Assembly: GCA_902801625.1 (NCBI GenBank)
Contig: CADCJI010000003.1
Location: 100,747-164,746, forward strand
Direction of reading: 5' to 3'
Length of the DNA stretch: 64,000 nucleotides
DNA from: an uncultured Bacteroidia bacterium
Lineage (GTDB): Bacteria; Bacteroidota; Bacteroidia; Bacteroidales; F082
In this document: positions 26,701 to 33,442 of the stretch, piece after piece
How the letters are laid out: each line of letters starts with the position of its first letter
How positions within the stretch are numbered: the first letter of the stretch is position 1
Translations under genes and position numbers: made by a program
The notes under the pieces: model-generated
The model's input: the letters and a program-made list of their open reading frames with translations, nothing else
Told to the model about the DNA's origin: nothing
The model's database searches: none

Positions 26701-27029
26701 TAACTACCGAACTTGTTCCAAACCACAATGCGGTAATAATACTTCTTTCCCTCCGTCAGGCTGTCAACAACGGCCACAAACTTATCCTCCTCTTTTGAGG
26801 CTTCCACACGTCTCAAGTCGGCCATGTTTTCGTTTTGGCTCACTTCCACGCCCGTCTGAAATTGCCCGGCAAAATCAACCTGCCACGAAAAACGGGCTTG
26901 GGTACCGGAAACCGTCATCTCCTCGTTCGACACAACGGCCTCTTTCACGTCCATCTCCTTGTCCTTATGGCAAGCCGCCAAGCAAGCCAACACCATGAGG
27001 AGCAACAGGATTATGTTTGGTTTTTTCAT
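23769..27029 (-). CDS. InlB-repeat, Ig/Fn3-repeat lipoprotein with FISUMP-like C-terminus
   Basis: This 1086-residue protein has a lipoprotein signal with a good lipobox (LACLAAC, Cys20). A fibronectin-like domain (about 25-120) is followed by three InlB-type repeats (about 122-340). Three pairs of an Ig/PKD-like domain (..YSWTPSTGLNN, SSTTTYTVTV) and an Fn3 domain (NLTATVQN, SYNVYR, YHYRVSAVYQGVESPKS) cover about 340-820; pairs two and three are near duplicates at DNA level. The C-terminal 250 residues (GKFTINSSGAKVYFSNGNLQ; LFGWGTSGYNHG; GYGRYWSASYD; GFSVRLVR) are the same domain that begins at the end of the first gene. It is likely displayed on the outer surface as an adhesin or binding protein. 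It follows the PEGA-barrel gene at 27314-29167. Confidence 0.85.
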   Translation of the reverse strand: MKKPNIILLLLMVLACLAACHKDKEMDVKEAVVSNEEMTVSGTQARFSWQVDFAGQFQTGVEVSQNENMADLRRVEASKEEDKFVAVVDSLTEGKKYYYRIVVWNKFGSYEEMVKDFTTAKTFSIHVEASEGGTAAGGGTFAEGDTCTVIASANAGYIFVNWTENGNQVSAEAEYSFAVTGNRSLVANFTSQEYTITATAEPEDGGTVNGSGGYNNGDKCTLTATANEGYEFLNWTKEDGTIVSTDPVYAFTVTETAAFVAHFQAIIYSISASAYPENGGTVTGGGDDFHYGDECSLTATAASGYRFVNWTNDDAVVHGEPTYSFPVRESGEYVAHFEEIAFDLVVSAQPTVIAQGGSSQLNAAASGGTGSFSYSWTPNASLNDASIYNPIASPTTTTTYTCTVTSGGQTGSGSCTVKVVCPPTDLTATVQNSNNVHLNWIAANPANSYNVYRNDTLIGQGVTNINYDDNGLSSGTYHYRVSAVYQGVESPKSNEASATIYASLSVTASANPVTIPFGSSSTLTASATGGDGNYTYSWTPSTGLNNTQIQSPTATPSSTTTYTVTVESNGQTVSDDVTVNVVKAPTNLTATVQNTNNVHLSWNATTPADSYNVYRGNTMIAQGITNTNYNDNGLSSGTYHYRVSAVYQGVESPKSNEASATIYASLSVTASANPVTIPFGSSSTLTATASGGDGNYTYSWTPSTGLNNTQIQSPTATPSSTTTYTVTVGSNGQTASDAVTVNVVKAPTGLAATVNGNNVHLTWNHANPHTSYKVYRDNTVIVQNITATSYDDNNLNWGTTYNYQVSTVYLGVESPKSNTAQAVIPSQVPTGAIDGKFTINSSGAKVYFSNGNLQYIGSSSTPWKFADHQWEVIGTSQGNTSQTTTRDLFGWGTSGYNHGAVCYQPWSTSTNNNDYWVYGQSNYNLYDGNGQADWGYNPISNGGGQAGQWRTLTKDEWVYVFQGRSGASSKYGHGKVNGQNGMILLPDEWTLPSGLSFTAGNSSWANVYTTEQWELMEQNGAVFLPAAGYRYGTSVSYVGGYGRYWSASYDGSYDAYLVNFNDSYLNPQGNNGRFVGFSVRLVRVAQ
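24784..25755 (-). repeat. Duplicated Ig/Fn3 coding unit, period 486 nt
   Basis: Two adjacent 486-nt units (162 codons) are almost identical: for example the block around 25026-25130 recurs at 25512-25616 with very few changes. A third unit further right (about 25756-26000) is clearly related but diverged. This points to a recent in-frame duplication inside the gene. Confidence 0.85.
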
Positions 27030-27313
27030 ATATCTGGATTCAAGATTTATAATTCAAAATTCAAGTTCTTATTTAACAACGGATTTCACGGATTTTACAG
27101 ATGTTTTCGAGTTGTAATTTTGCAGCTTTGCTGCGAATTAATACAGATGAACCGCCCCTTTCCACATCCCTATACTCCTAATTCCTAACTCCTCACTCCT
27201 AACTCCTAATTCCACATTCCCAACTCCCAACTGAACAACTGAACAACTCCCAACTAAAAACTATAAACTCTAAACTTTCCACTAACTCTTTACACTAAAC
27301 GCTAAATTCTCAA
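27030..27313. repeat. Intergenic repeat region of the second cassette
   Basis: Positions 27071-27149 match 3481-3560 between the equivalent genes of the first cassette. The rest is low-complexity sequence built from CTAACTCCTAATTCC-like and AACTGAACAACT units. No ORF is seen. Confidence 0.75.
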
Positions 27314-29167
27314 CTAAAACGCATACCCCACTCCCACTTTCGCTTCCACATCCTTAAAGCTCGTCGTCACAGCCTCAAGGCTAATAACAAAGCCCTTCAG
27401 ATGCAACTGCGCTCCAAGCGAAACATCCACACCTATCCAGCTGTCATCTGGCATTTTCACCAAGTTGTCTTTTGTGTACCAACTTTTCACCCTCATGCCA
27501 TAACCCACGCCCGCACGAAGATACAAAGGCTCTGCCGCCTTCATCATGGCTCCGCCCATCACGGAAATACGCAAGCTGCATTTTTCGCCTGTGTAATAAG
27601 GATACTCTCCGTCTACATAACCGTTTGCATCAGCAGTGTAGTTGTATTGCATCGCCTTGAAGCCGAAATTGCTCATGGCGCTAAAAAACCATCCAAACCG
27701 TTTCACCTGTCCAACACTGAAGCCAAAAGAAGCCTGCGGTGCCAAGGAATAGGCGGCATTCGCCGTGGCAAACCAAACACTCTTTTCCCCTTGCATCTTG
27801 ATGGAATCAATCACAGGAACAGGTTTCGGTTTCTTTGGTTTATCTTCTTTCTTGGGCTTTTCGGGCTTCACAACCACTGGTGCCTCGGCCTCCATCTTTT
27901 CTTCCAATTCCAAAGTCTTGCCATCCTCTATGTTAAACGACTTGTTTAAAGGCTTGTAACCTTCCTTCACCAACCGCAGACTATGCTTGCCCACATTGAG
28001 TTTGTTGATGCGCATCGGGGTCTCGCCCTTACGTTCGCCATCAATGTAGATTTCGGCCATGGCTGGGGTGGAATTCAGTACCAGCATCCCAGTGAGGGGT
28101 TGCGGCACTTGCAAGGTCAAAGTCTGTCCGGTCATGTCGGCAGTGATGTTCTTCTCCTCCCGTGAAGGTTTACAATCTTTCATTCGGCACTCCACGATGT
28201 AGCTGCCCGCCTCAAGATTACCCGTCCAACTGCGGATTCCCTTTTTCTCGCCGTTTACCCAAATCTCGGCATTGGCATCCACTTTCAAGGTCACGTTGGC
28301 AAAGTTGGCGTTGAGATTTACCTTCAAGGTGTAGGTCTCGTTGTCCTTAATGGTCACCGTCTGTTGGTAAGCTTGATACATGGGATGCAGGACACGAACC
28401 TCGTGTTGCCCGCTGCCCAGCCTTTGCGGCGACTGCAAAGCATCGGAGCCGTTAGCATTGTCGATATATACCGAAGCCCTGGAGAGGATATCTCTATCTC
28501 CCTCAATCTTCAAGTATCCAAAGGCGGGGGCAAGGCTTTTATTTACGGTAACCTTATTGTCAGGATCATACACATCCACCTTCCCCGTAATCACATGATA
28601 GTCCTTGACCTCAATGCGGTATTCGTAAGTCCCAAAATCGACCATCTTTTGCGCAATACCGTCAATTACAGGCCAAGGGGTGCCATTCACCGTCAGCATA
28701 GCGTCTTTAGGGGATATGTCGAAGACCAAAAATTGCTTCGTGATTGCATTTGCATTGGATGCGGTTGCCGTTCCCTGGAGCACAATCTTATAGGTATGCA
28801 AGGCCTCCACCGTAATGGCGTAGTTGGAAGTATGCAAGTCCCATTGTCCCAATGTAGTATGCTTGATTTTCAACGTTTTCAGCCCTGGCGAGACCCAAAC
28901 CCAAATTTGTCCGTCAACAATCTGACGTTCCACCACAAACGAATTCCAATCGCACTCGAAATGGAAGCCTGCGCGCTGTTCGGGCGTGATGTTCTGCGTG
29001 GCGATGCGAAACACGGCACATTGCCGTCCTCGCTCATCTTGCTTGATATGCTCACGCGCTGTCATGTCCAAGGGCAGCGACTCCATGCTAAGCACCTTGT
29101 AATCTTGGGCTTTCATCGTCAACGCCAAAGCGGTGAATGCCAATAATAGTAAAAACCTTAATCTCAT
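27314..29167 (-). CDS. PEGA-repeat protein with predicted outer-membrane barrel end, long form
   Basis: The ATG at 29165-29167 gives 617 residues; the base before it belongs to a TTG codon. A signal peptide (MRLRFLLLLAFTALALTMKA) is followed by the shared N-terminal region (IKQDERGRQCAVFRI, FHFECDWNSFVVE, IWVWVSPG; about 20-130), PEGA-like repeats (about 150-430; ASVYIDNANG, AEIWVNGEKKG, AEIYIDGERKGETP), a Lys/Pro-rich linker (about 440-470) and a C-terminal barrel-like part ending VEAKVGVGYAF. It is the long paralogue of the protein at 3677-4804, which lacks most PEGA units and the linker. PEGA domains are found in surface proteins and may bind cell wall; here this is inferred. Confidence 0.8.
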   Translation of the reverse strand: MRLRFLLLLAFTALALTMKAQDYKVLSMESLPLDMTAREHIKQDERGRQCAVFRIATQNITPEQRAGFHFECDWNSFVVERQIVDGQIWVWVSPGLKTLKIKHTTLGQWDLHTSNYAITVEALHTYKIVLQGTATASNANAITKQFLVFDISPKDAMLTVNGTPWPVIDGIAQKMVDFGTYEYRIEVKDYHVITGKVDVYDPDNKVTVNKSLAPAFGYLKIEGDRDILSRASVYIDNANGSDALQSPQRLGSGQHEVRVLHPMYQAYQQTVTIKDNETYTLKVNLNANFANVTLKVDANAEIWVNGEKKGIRSWTGNLEAGSYIVECRMKDCKPSREEKNITADMTGQTLTLQVPQPLTGMLVLNSTPAMAEIYIDGERKGETPMRINKLNVGKHSLRLVKEGYKPLNKSFNIEDGKTLELEEKMEAEAPVVVKPEKPKKEDKPKKPKPVPVIDSIKMQGEKSVWFATANAAYSLAPQASFGFSVGQVKRFGWFFSAMSNFGFKAMQYNYTADANGYVDGEYPYYTGEKCSLRISVMGGAMMKAAEPLYLRAGVGYGMRVKSWYTKDNLVKMPDDSWIGVDVSLGAQLHLKGFVISLEAVTTSFKDVEAKVGVGYAF

Positions 29168-29190
29168 CAATGAATCTCTATTTCAGGCTG

Positions 29191-29231
29191 CAAATTTACG
29201 AATAGAGGAAACACCATCAAAATTTTAGTCT
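29191..29231 (-). promoter_or_regulatory. Promoter with AGACTAA motif of the second PEGA-barrel gene
   Basis: AGACTAA (29231-29225), TTTG (29221-29218) and TAAATTTG (29198-29191), with a 19-nt spacer, repeat the layout in front of 4804. CCTCTATT in the spacer is also shared with that promoter. Confidence 0.75.
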
Positions 29232-29293
29232 AAAAAAAGAAAACCGTCTTATTTTTCATTATCTTTGCCCCAAAATTCAAACCCATTTCACCA

Positions 29294-29944
29294 ATGGCAC
29301 TGAACAACCTTTTCACCCGAGGAAGCAGCCGCGAAAAGCACTTCTTCCCCACCTACGCCAAGCAGGCGGAGACGGCTCAGATTGCCGCCAAATACCTCAA
29401 GGAGCTGGTCAAGAGCGACGACCCCGAGGAACGCAAACTGCTCACCCGAATGATCAAGAAACAGGAGACCACCGGCGATGAGCTGCTTCGAGAGTTCTAC
29501 ATCGAGCTTAACGAAGCCTTCGTAACGCCCTTCGACCGCGAGGACATGAACGCCTTGGCCATGGACCTCGACAAGTTCCTCGACTTCATCAACCACTCGG
29601 CCAAAACCATCCTGATGTACAACCCCAAGAAGATCGACAAGCAAATCAAGGAAATCGTGGACAACATCCACGAAGATGCCACCATCATCATGGAGGTGTT
29701 CAACCTGCTCGATGACCTCGGAAAGAACCATCAGCAAATCAGCGACTTGTGCCAAAAGGTCACCCTTATTGAGCACGCCGTCGACGACATCTATGGCGAC
29801 TACATCTCCTACCTCTTCGAGAACGAGAAGGATGAGATTGAGTTGCTGAAATACAAGGAAATAGCACAAGTGGTGGAAGACACCACCGACCGCGCCAAGG
29901 AAGTGACCGGCACCGTTAAAAGTCTTTTAATAAAAGAATCGTGA
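29294..29944 (+). CDS. DUF47/PhoU-like phosphate transport accessory protein 1
   Basis: The 216-residue, fully helical protein matches the DUF47 (PhoU-divergent) family: FFPTYAKQAETAQIAAKYLKEL at the start, then TGDELLREFYIELNEAFVTP and FDREDMNALAMDLDKFLDFI, a pattern with the conserved FDRED metal-binding-type segment. Such proteins accompany Pit-type phosphate permeases. Its stop (TGA 29942-29944) overlaps the start of the permease gene, so the two are translationally coupled. A second copy follows the permease. Confidence 0.85.
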   Translation: MALNNLFTRGSSREKHFFPTYAKQAETAQIAAKYLKELVKSDDPEERKLLTRMIKKQETTGDELLREFYIELNEAFVTPFDREDMNALAMDLDKFLDFINHSAKTILMYNPKKIDKQIKEIVDNIHEDATIIMEVFNLLDDLGKNHQQISDLCQKVTLIEHAVDDIYGDYISYLFENEKDEIELLKYKEIAQVVEDTTDRAKEVTGTVKSLLIKES

Positions 29945-31011
29945 TGAACCTCCTGACCATAGCCATCATCCTCTCCATCGTCCTTGCCTTCGTCTTCACC
30001 TTCCTGAACGGCATGAACGACGCGGCCAACTCCATCTCAACCATCATCGCCACCAAGGTGATGACACCCGTGCAGGCCATCCTTTGGGCCTCGTTTTGGG
30101 AGTTCGCCGCCTTCCTCCTTATCCGATTGGTGCTCAACCAGCAGTTCGCCGTGGGTAACACCATGGCCAACTTCGCCGACCAATCGGTCATCGACCCCTA
30201 CCTTATCCTATCTGCCTTGATAGGTGCAGCCATCTGGGTGGCTGTATGCACCAAGAGCGGCATGCCCATCTCCACCTCGCACGCTCTCATCGGCGGTATC
30301 ATCGGTGCTGCCTGGTTTGTCAATGGTAGCAGTGTGCTACACATGACACCCATCATCATCACACTGGCATTCATCGTATTATCCCCATTGATTGGTCTGT
30401 TTCTGGGTTTCTTCCTTGAATGCATCTTCCTGAGGATCTTCAAAAACAGCCAGCGCAAACGGGTGGACAAGATTTTCAAAGTGTTGCAGCATTTCTCCAC
30501 AGCTGCCTTCTGTATCGGTCACGGCTCCAACGACGCACCCAAGACCATGGGTATCATTGCCGTGCTGATGGCCAGCGTGTTCACCACACAAGGTGTCAGC
30601 GACGGAATGAAGGAGTTCATCGGCAACTTCTACGACAGCAGCCAAGGCTTCCACATCCCTGATATTCTGGCTGTTGTGTGCTATATTATCATGTCACTCG
30701 GCATCTTAATCGGCGGCAAGAATGTTATCAAGACCATGGGCGGCGGTTTGGCGAAGATTACGCCCGTTAGAGGTTTCTCTGCCGAGTTTGCCGGCGCCAC
30801 CACCTTGATTGCCACTTCGTTCATGGGTATCCCTGTCAGTACGACACACACCATCACGGGCGGCGTCATCGGCGTTGGCCTCTCCGACGGCATGAAGTCG
30901 GTGAAATGGGTCACTGCAAAGCGTATCGTCCTGTCGTGGATCCTCACTATCCCTGTGCCGCTGGTCATCGGCGGTATCCTGAACCTGTTGTTTCACCTCT
31001 TAGTCAATTAA
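29944..31011 (+). CDS. pit: Pit-family inorganic phosphate permease
   Basis: The ATG at 29944 overlaps the upstream stop (TGATG). The 355-residue integral membrane protein shows both halves of the Pit signature: FLNGMNDAANSISTIIATKV near the N-terminus and GHGSNDAPKTMGI in the second half, plus matching SMSTTHAL-like segments (MPISTSHALIGGIIGAAW; IPVSTTHTITGGVIGVGL). About ten hydrophobic helices are evident. It would transport phosphate with protons or cations across the inner membrane. It lies between two DUF47 genes. Confidence 0.9.
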   Translation: MNLLTIAIILSIVLAFVFTFLNGMNDAANSISTIIATKVMTPVQAILWASFWEFAAFLLIRLVLNQQFAVGNTMANFADQSVIDPYLILSALIGAAIWVAVCTKSGMPISTSHALIGGIIGAAWFVNGSSVLHMTPIIITLAFIVLSPLIGLFLGFFLECIFLRIFKNSQRKRVDKIFKVLQHFSTAAFCIGHGSNDAPKTMGIIAVLMASVFTTQGVSDGMKEFIGNFYDSSQGFHIPDILAVVCYIIMSLGILIGGKNVIKTMGGGLAKITPVRGFSAEFAGATTLIATSFMGIPVSTTHTITGGVIGVGLSDGMKSVKWVTAKRIVLSWILTIPVPLVIGGILNLLFHLLVN

Positions 31012-31015
31012 TGCC

Positions 31016-31663
31016 ATGAGTCTCAACAGTTTCTTCCAGTTTTTCGTCCCCAAAGAAACCAAGTTCTACCCGCTCTACCAGCAGCAGGCAGCATACATCG
31101 ACAAGGCTGCCACACTATTGAGGCAGATGCTCGTGGAGACCGATCTCGACCAACTCGAAGCATTGAGAAAGCACATCAAGTCTTGTGAGACCGAAGGCGA
31201 CCAAGTGTTGCGCGACTTCTACAGCCAGCTCTTTGCTACCGTGCTCACCCCCTTCGACCGCGACGATGTGCACGAACTCGCCGAGATGATGGACACCTTC
31301 CTCGACCGCATCGACGACTCGGCCAACATCATCCTCACCCGCCGTTTCCTTGCCGTTGATGAAGACCTCACCACCATGGCGGACAATATCATGTTCGCCG
31401 CCGAAAACCTCAGCACCATCATCGCTGACATGCCCAATATGTTGGATAATCGCAAGGAAATCAACCGCCTCTGTCAGGAAATCAAAACTTTGGAAAACGA
31501 AAGCGATGTGCTATACGGCAGTTATATCAGCAAGCTGTTCAACAATGGCTACACCCTGACGGAAATCATCAAACGGAAAGACCTTGTGCAAGTCCTTGAA
31601 AACACCACCAATTCAGTGAAGTATATATCGGATAAGATTAGGAGTATAATTAGTAAAATGTAA
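31016..31663 (+). CDS. DUF47/PhoU-like phosphate transport accessory protein 2
   Basis: This 215-residue helical protein is a paralogue of the first DUF47 protein (FFVPKETKFYPLYQQQAAYIDK; SCETEGDQVLRDFYSQL; PFDRDDVHELAEMMDTFLDR). It starts 4 nt after the permease stop, completing a DUF47-Pit-DUF47 operon. One member may regulate and the other assist assembly; the sequence does not show which. Confidence 0.85.
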   Translation: MSLNSFFQFFVPKETKFYPLYQQQAAYIDKAATLLRQMLVETDLDQLEALRKHIKSCETEGDQVLRDFYSQLFATVLTPFDRDDVHELAEMMDTFLDRIDDSANIILTRRFLAVDEDLTTMADNIMFAAENLSTIIADMPNMLDNRKEINRLCQEIKTLENESDVLYGSYISKLFNNGYTLTEIIKRKDLVQVLENTTNSVKYISDKIRSIISKM

Positions 31664-31731
31664 TTGGCTATTAGCCATTAGCTGTTAGCTATTAGCACGG
31701 CTTAAGCCAAGTTTAAAGTAAAGTATTCAAC
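31664..31731. repeat. TAGCTATTAGC repeats left of the four-helix-bundle gene
   Basis: The 3' flank of the phosphate operon contains TTGGCTATTAGCCATTAGCT and GTTAGCTATTAGCACGGC. The same words return on the other side of the next gene at 32087-32167. Confidence 0.7.
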
Positions 31732-32082
31732 ATGAGAGATTTTCACAATTATAAAGTTTGGGAGAAAGGCCATCAATTTGCACTCAGTATTTATAGGAAA
31801 ACCAAGTCATTCCCCAAGGAAGAACTCTTTGGCATCACCTCTCAAATCAGGCGAGCCGCTACATCCATTCCTTTTAACATAGCTGAAGGTTGTGGAAGAA
31901 GAAGCGATTCAGAATTTGCCCATTATTTGAACATTGCGGCTGGTTCAGCTTCAGAAGTTGAAGAAGAACTATTACTTTCATACGATTTAGAATTTATGGA
32001 TAAAGATTCATATCAAAAACTCAACCAAGAAGTTAATGACATCAAAGCCATGCTTAACAAACTAATAGAAACCTTGCATTAA
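31732..32082 (+). CDS. Four-helix-bundle protein (S23/IVS type)
   Basis: The 116-residue protein matches the four-helix-bundle family first seen in 23S rRNA intervening sequences: FHNYKVWEKGHQFALSIYRK, FPKEELFGITSQIRRAATSI, FNIAEGCGRRSDSEFAHYLN and a last helix. Relatives include the accessory protein of diversity-generating retroelements, but no reverse transcriptase lies in this window. The function is unknown. The gene stands alone between the phosphate operon and pncB, bracketed by TAGCTATTAGC repeats, which suggests that it entered as a separate unit. Confidence 0.85.
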   Translation: MRDFHNYKVWEKGHQFALSIYRKTKSFPKEELFGITSQIRRAATSIPFNIAEGCGRRSDSEFAHYLNIAAGSASEVEEELLLSYDLEFMDKDSYQKLNQEVNDIKAMLNKLIETLH

Positions 32083-32086
32083 TAAT

Positions 32087-32167
32087 GTAGGCTATTAGCT
32101 ATAGCAGTTAGCTATTAGCTTGGCAGCCAATAAGCTAACAGCTAATTGCTAACAGCTAACAGCCTAC
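32087..32167. repeat. Long hairpin of TAGCTATTAGC repeats
   Basis: This 81-nt segment starts with GTAGGCTATTAGC and ends with GCTAACAGCCTAC, and folds on itself with TTGGCAGCCAA at its tip. It follows the four-helix-bundle gene by 5 nt and is followed by an A-run and the pncB start. It may serve as a terminator. Confidence 0.7.
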
Positions 32168-32185
32168 AAAAAAAAAGAATACACC

Positions 32186-33379
32186 ATGCGACAAATCATC
32201 ACCAGCCTCTTAGACAACGACCTCTACACCTTCAGCGTGTGCTATGCCTACCTGCAAAAGTTCCCCCGCGCTATGGGACAATACACCTTCGTCGACCGAA
32301 ACAACACGGTTTATCCCAAGGGATTCGCCGAAAAACTGAGGGAACAATTCGACCTTTACGGCAACATCAAAATCACCGATGAAGAGGTGCGTTTCATGAA
32401 ACGGAAATGCTACTATTTCCCGCTGTGGTTCTTCACCTTCCTGAAAGGCTTCCACATGCGTCCATCGGAAGTCGAGGTGAGCCAAGACGAAGAAGGGCAC
32501 CTGCACATCACCGTTACGGGACTGCTGTGGCGCACCGTGTTTTGGGAGATGCCCATCTTGGCCACGGTCTCCGAGATGATGCACGAACTGAAAGGCGAAT
32601 TTGAGCACTACGATGCCGAGAAGGAATACCAGAAGTCCTACGCCAAAGGCATCCGCCTCATCGGCAATGGCGTGAAATTTAGCGACTTCGGCACACGTCG
32701 TCGTTTCTCGTTCGAGCATCAAGACTTGGTCATCCGCAGCTTCATCGAGGCACAAAAGCAGTTCACCAAGACTTGTTTCGTTGGTACCTCTAATGTGTTG
32801 CTGGCCATGAAATACGACCTCACCCCTATCGGCACCATGAGCCACCAGTTCATTGAGACCTGCTCGCTCTACGGTTACAACGAGGCCAACTACCTCGCCA
32901 TGGATTACTGGCAAGAGGTGTATGCCGGCAGCTTGGGTGTGTTCCTCTACGACACCTACACGCGCAAGGCCTTCTTCCAAAACTTCACCACCCTGCACGC
33001 CAAACTGTTTGACGGTCTGCGCGTTGACAGCGGTGACAACTACGAGGCTTTGGAGGAAATCATCAACAAATACAAGGAACTCGGCATCGACCCGGCACAG
33101 AAATCCATCATCTTCAGCAATGGCTTGAATGTGGACGAGGCTATTGCCATCCATGAAGCCGTGGCAGGTCGTATGCAGGACTCGTTCGGCATCGGCACCC
33201 ACCTCACCTGCGATGTGGACAACGTGAAGGCCATGAACATCGTGGTGAAACTCACCGCAGCCAAGATTACTGAGAAACGTACATGGAAGAAGGTGGTCAA
33301 GCTCAGCGACGACCTCGGCAAATACACTGGCGACCCAGGCGAGATCGAGATTTGCAAGAAGACGCTGGAAATCGAATAA
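32186..33379 (+). CDS. pncB: Nicotinate phosphoribosyltransferase
   Basis: The 397-residue cytoplasmic enzyme converts nicotinate and PRPP to nicotinate mononucleotide in NAD salvage. Supporting features are the N-terminal SLLDNDLYTFSVCYAYL, the central GTSNVLLA and GTMSHQFIE (the histidine region that is phosphorylated in PncB enzymes) and the phosphate-binding RVDSGDNYEAL and IIFSNGLNVDEA. Length fits the family (about 390-400). A bidirectional terminator follows. Confidence 0.95.
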   Translation: MRQIITSLLDNDLYTFSVCYAYLQKFPRAMGQYTFVDRNNTVYPKGFAEKLREQFDLYGNIKITDEEVRFMKRKCYYFPLWFFTFLKGFHMRPSEVEVSQDEEGHLHITVTGLLWRTVFWEMPILATVSEMMHELKGEFEHYDAEKEYQKSYAKGIRLIGNGVKFSDFGTRRRFSFEHQDLVIRSFIEAQKQFTKTCFVGTSNVLLAMKYDLTPIGTMSHQFIETCSLYGYNEANYLAMDYWQEVYAGSLGVFLYDTYTRKAFFQNFTTLHAKLFDGLRVDSGDNYEALEEIINKYKELGIDPAQKSIIFSNGLNVDEAIAIHEAVAGRMQDSFGIGTHLTCDVDNVKAMNIVVKLTAAKITEKRTWKKVVKLSDDLGKYTGDPGEIEICKKTLEIE

Positions 33380-33397
33380 AGCGTCCCTTAGGATAGA

Positions 33398-33433
33398 TTA
33401 AGGGCGTACAGGTTCCGACCCGTACGCCCTTAA
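33398..33433. terminator. Bidirectional intrinsic terminator
   Basis: A perfect 12-bp stem (TTAAGGGCGTAC/GTACGCCCTTAA) with a 12-nt loop lies between the convergent ends of pncB and the TPR-like gene, with T-rich sequence on the right and A-rich on the left. Confidence 0.8.
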
Positions 33434-33442
33434 CATTTTACT

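Noticed and set aside
31732-32082. Diversity-generating retroelement, because the four-helix-bundle protein resembles its accessory protein
   Set aside because: There is no reverse transcriptase and no template/variable repeat pair in the window.
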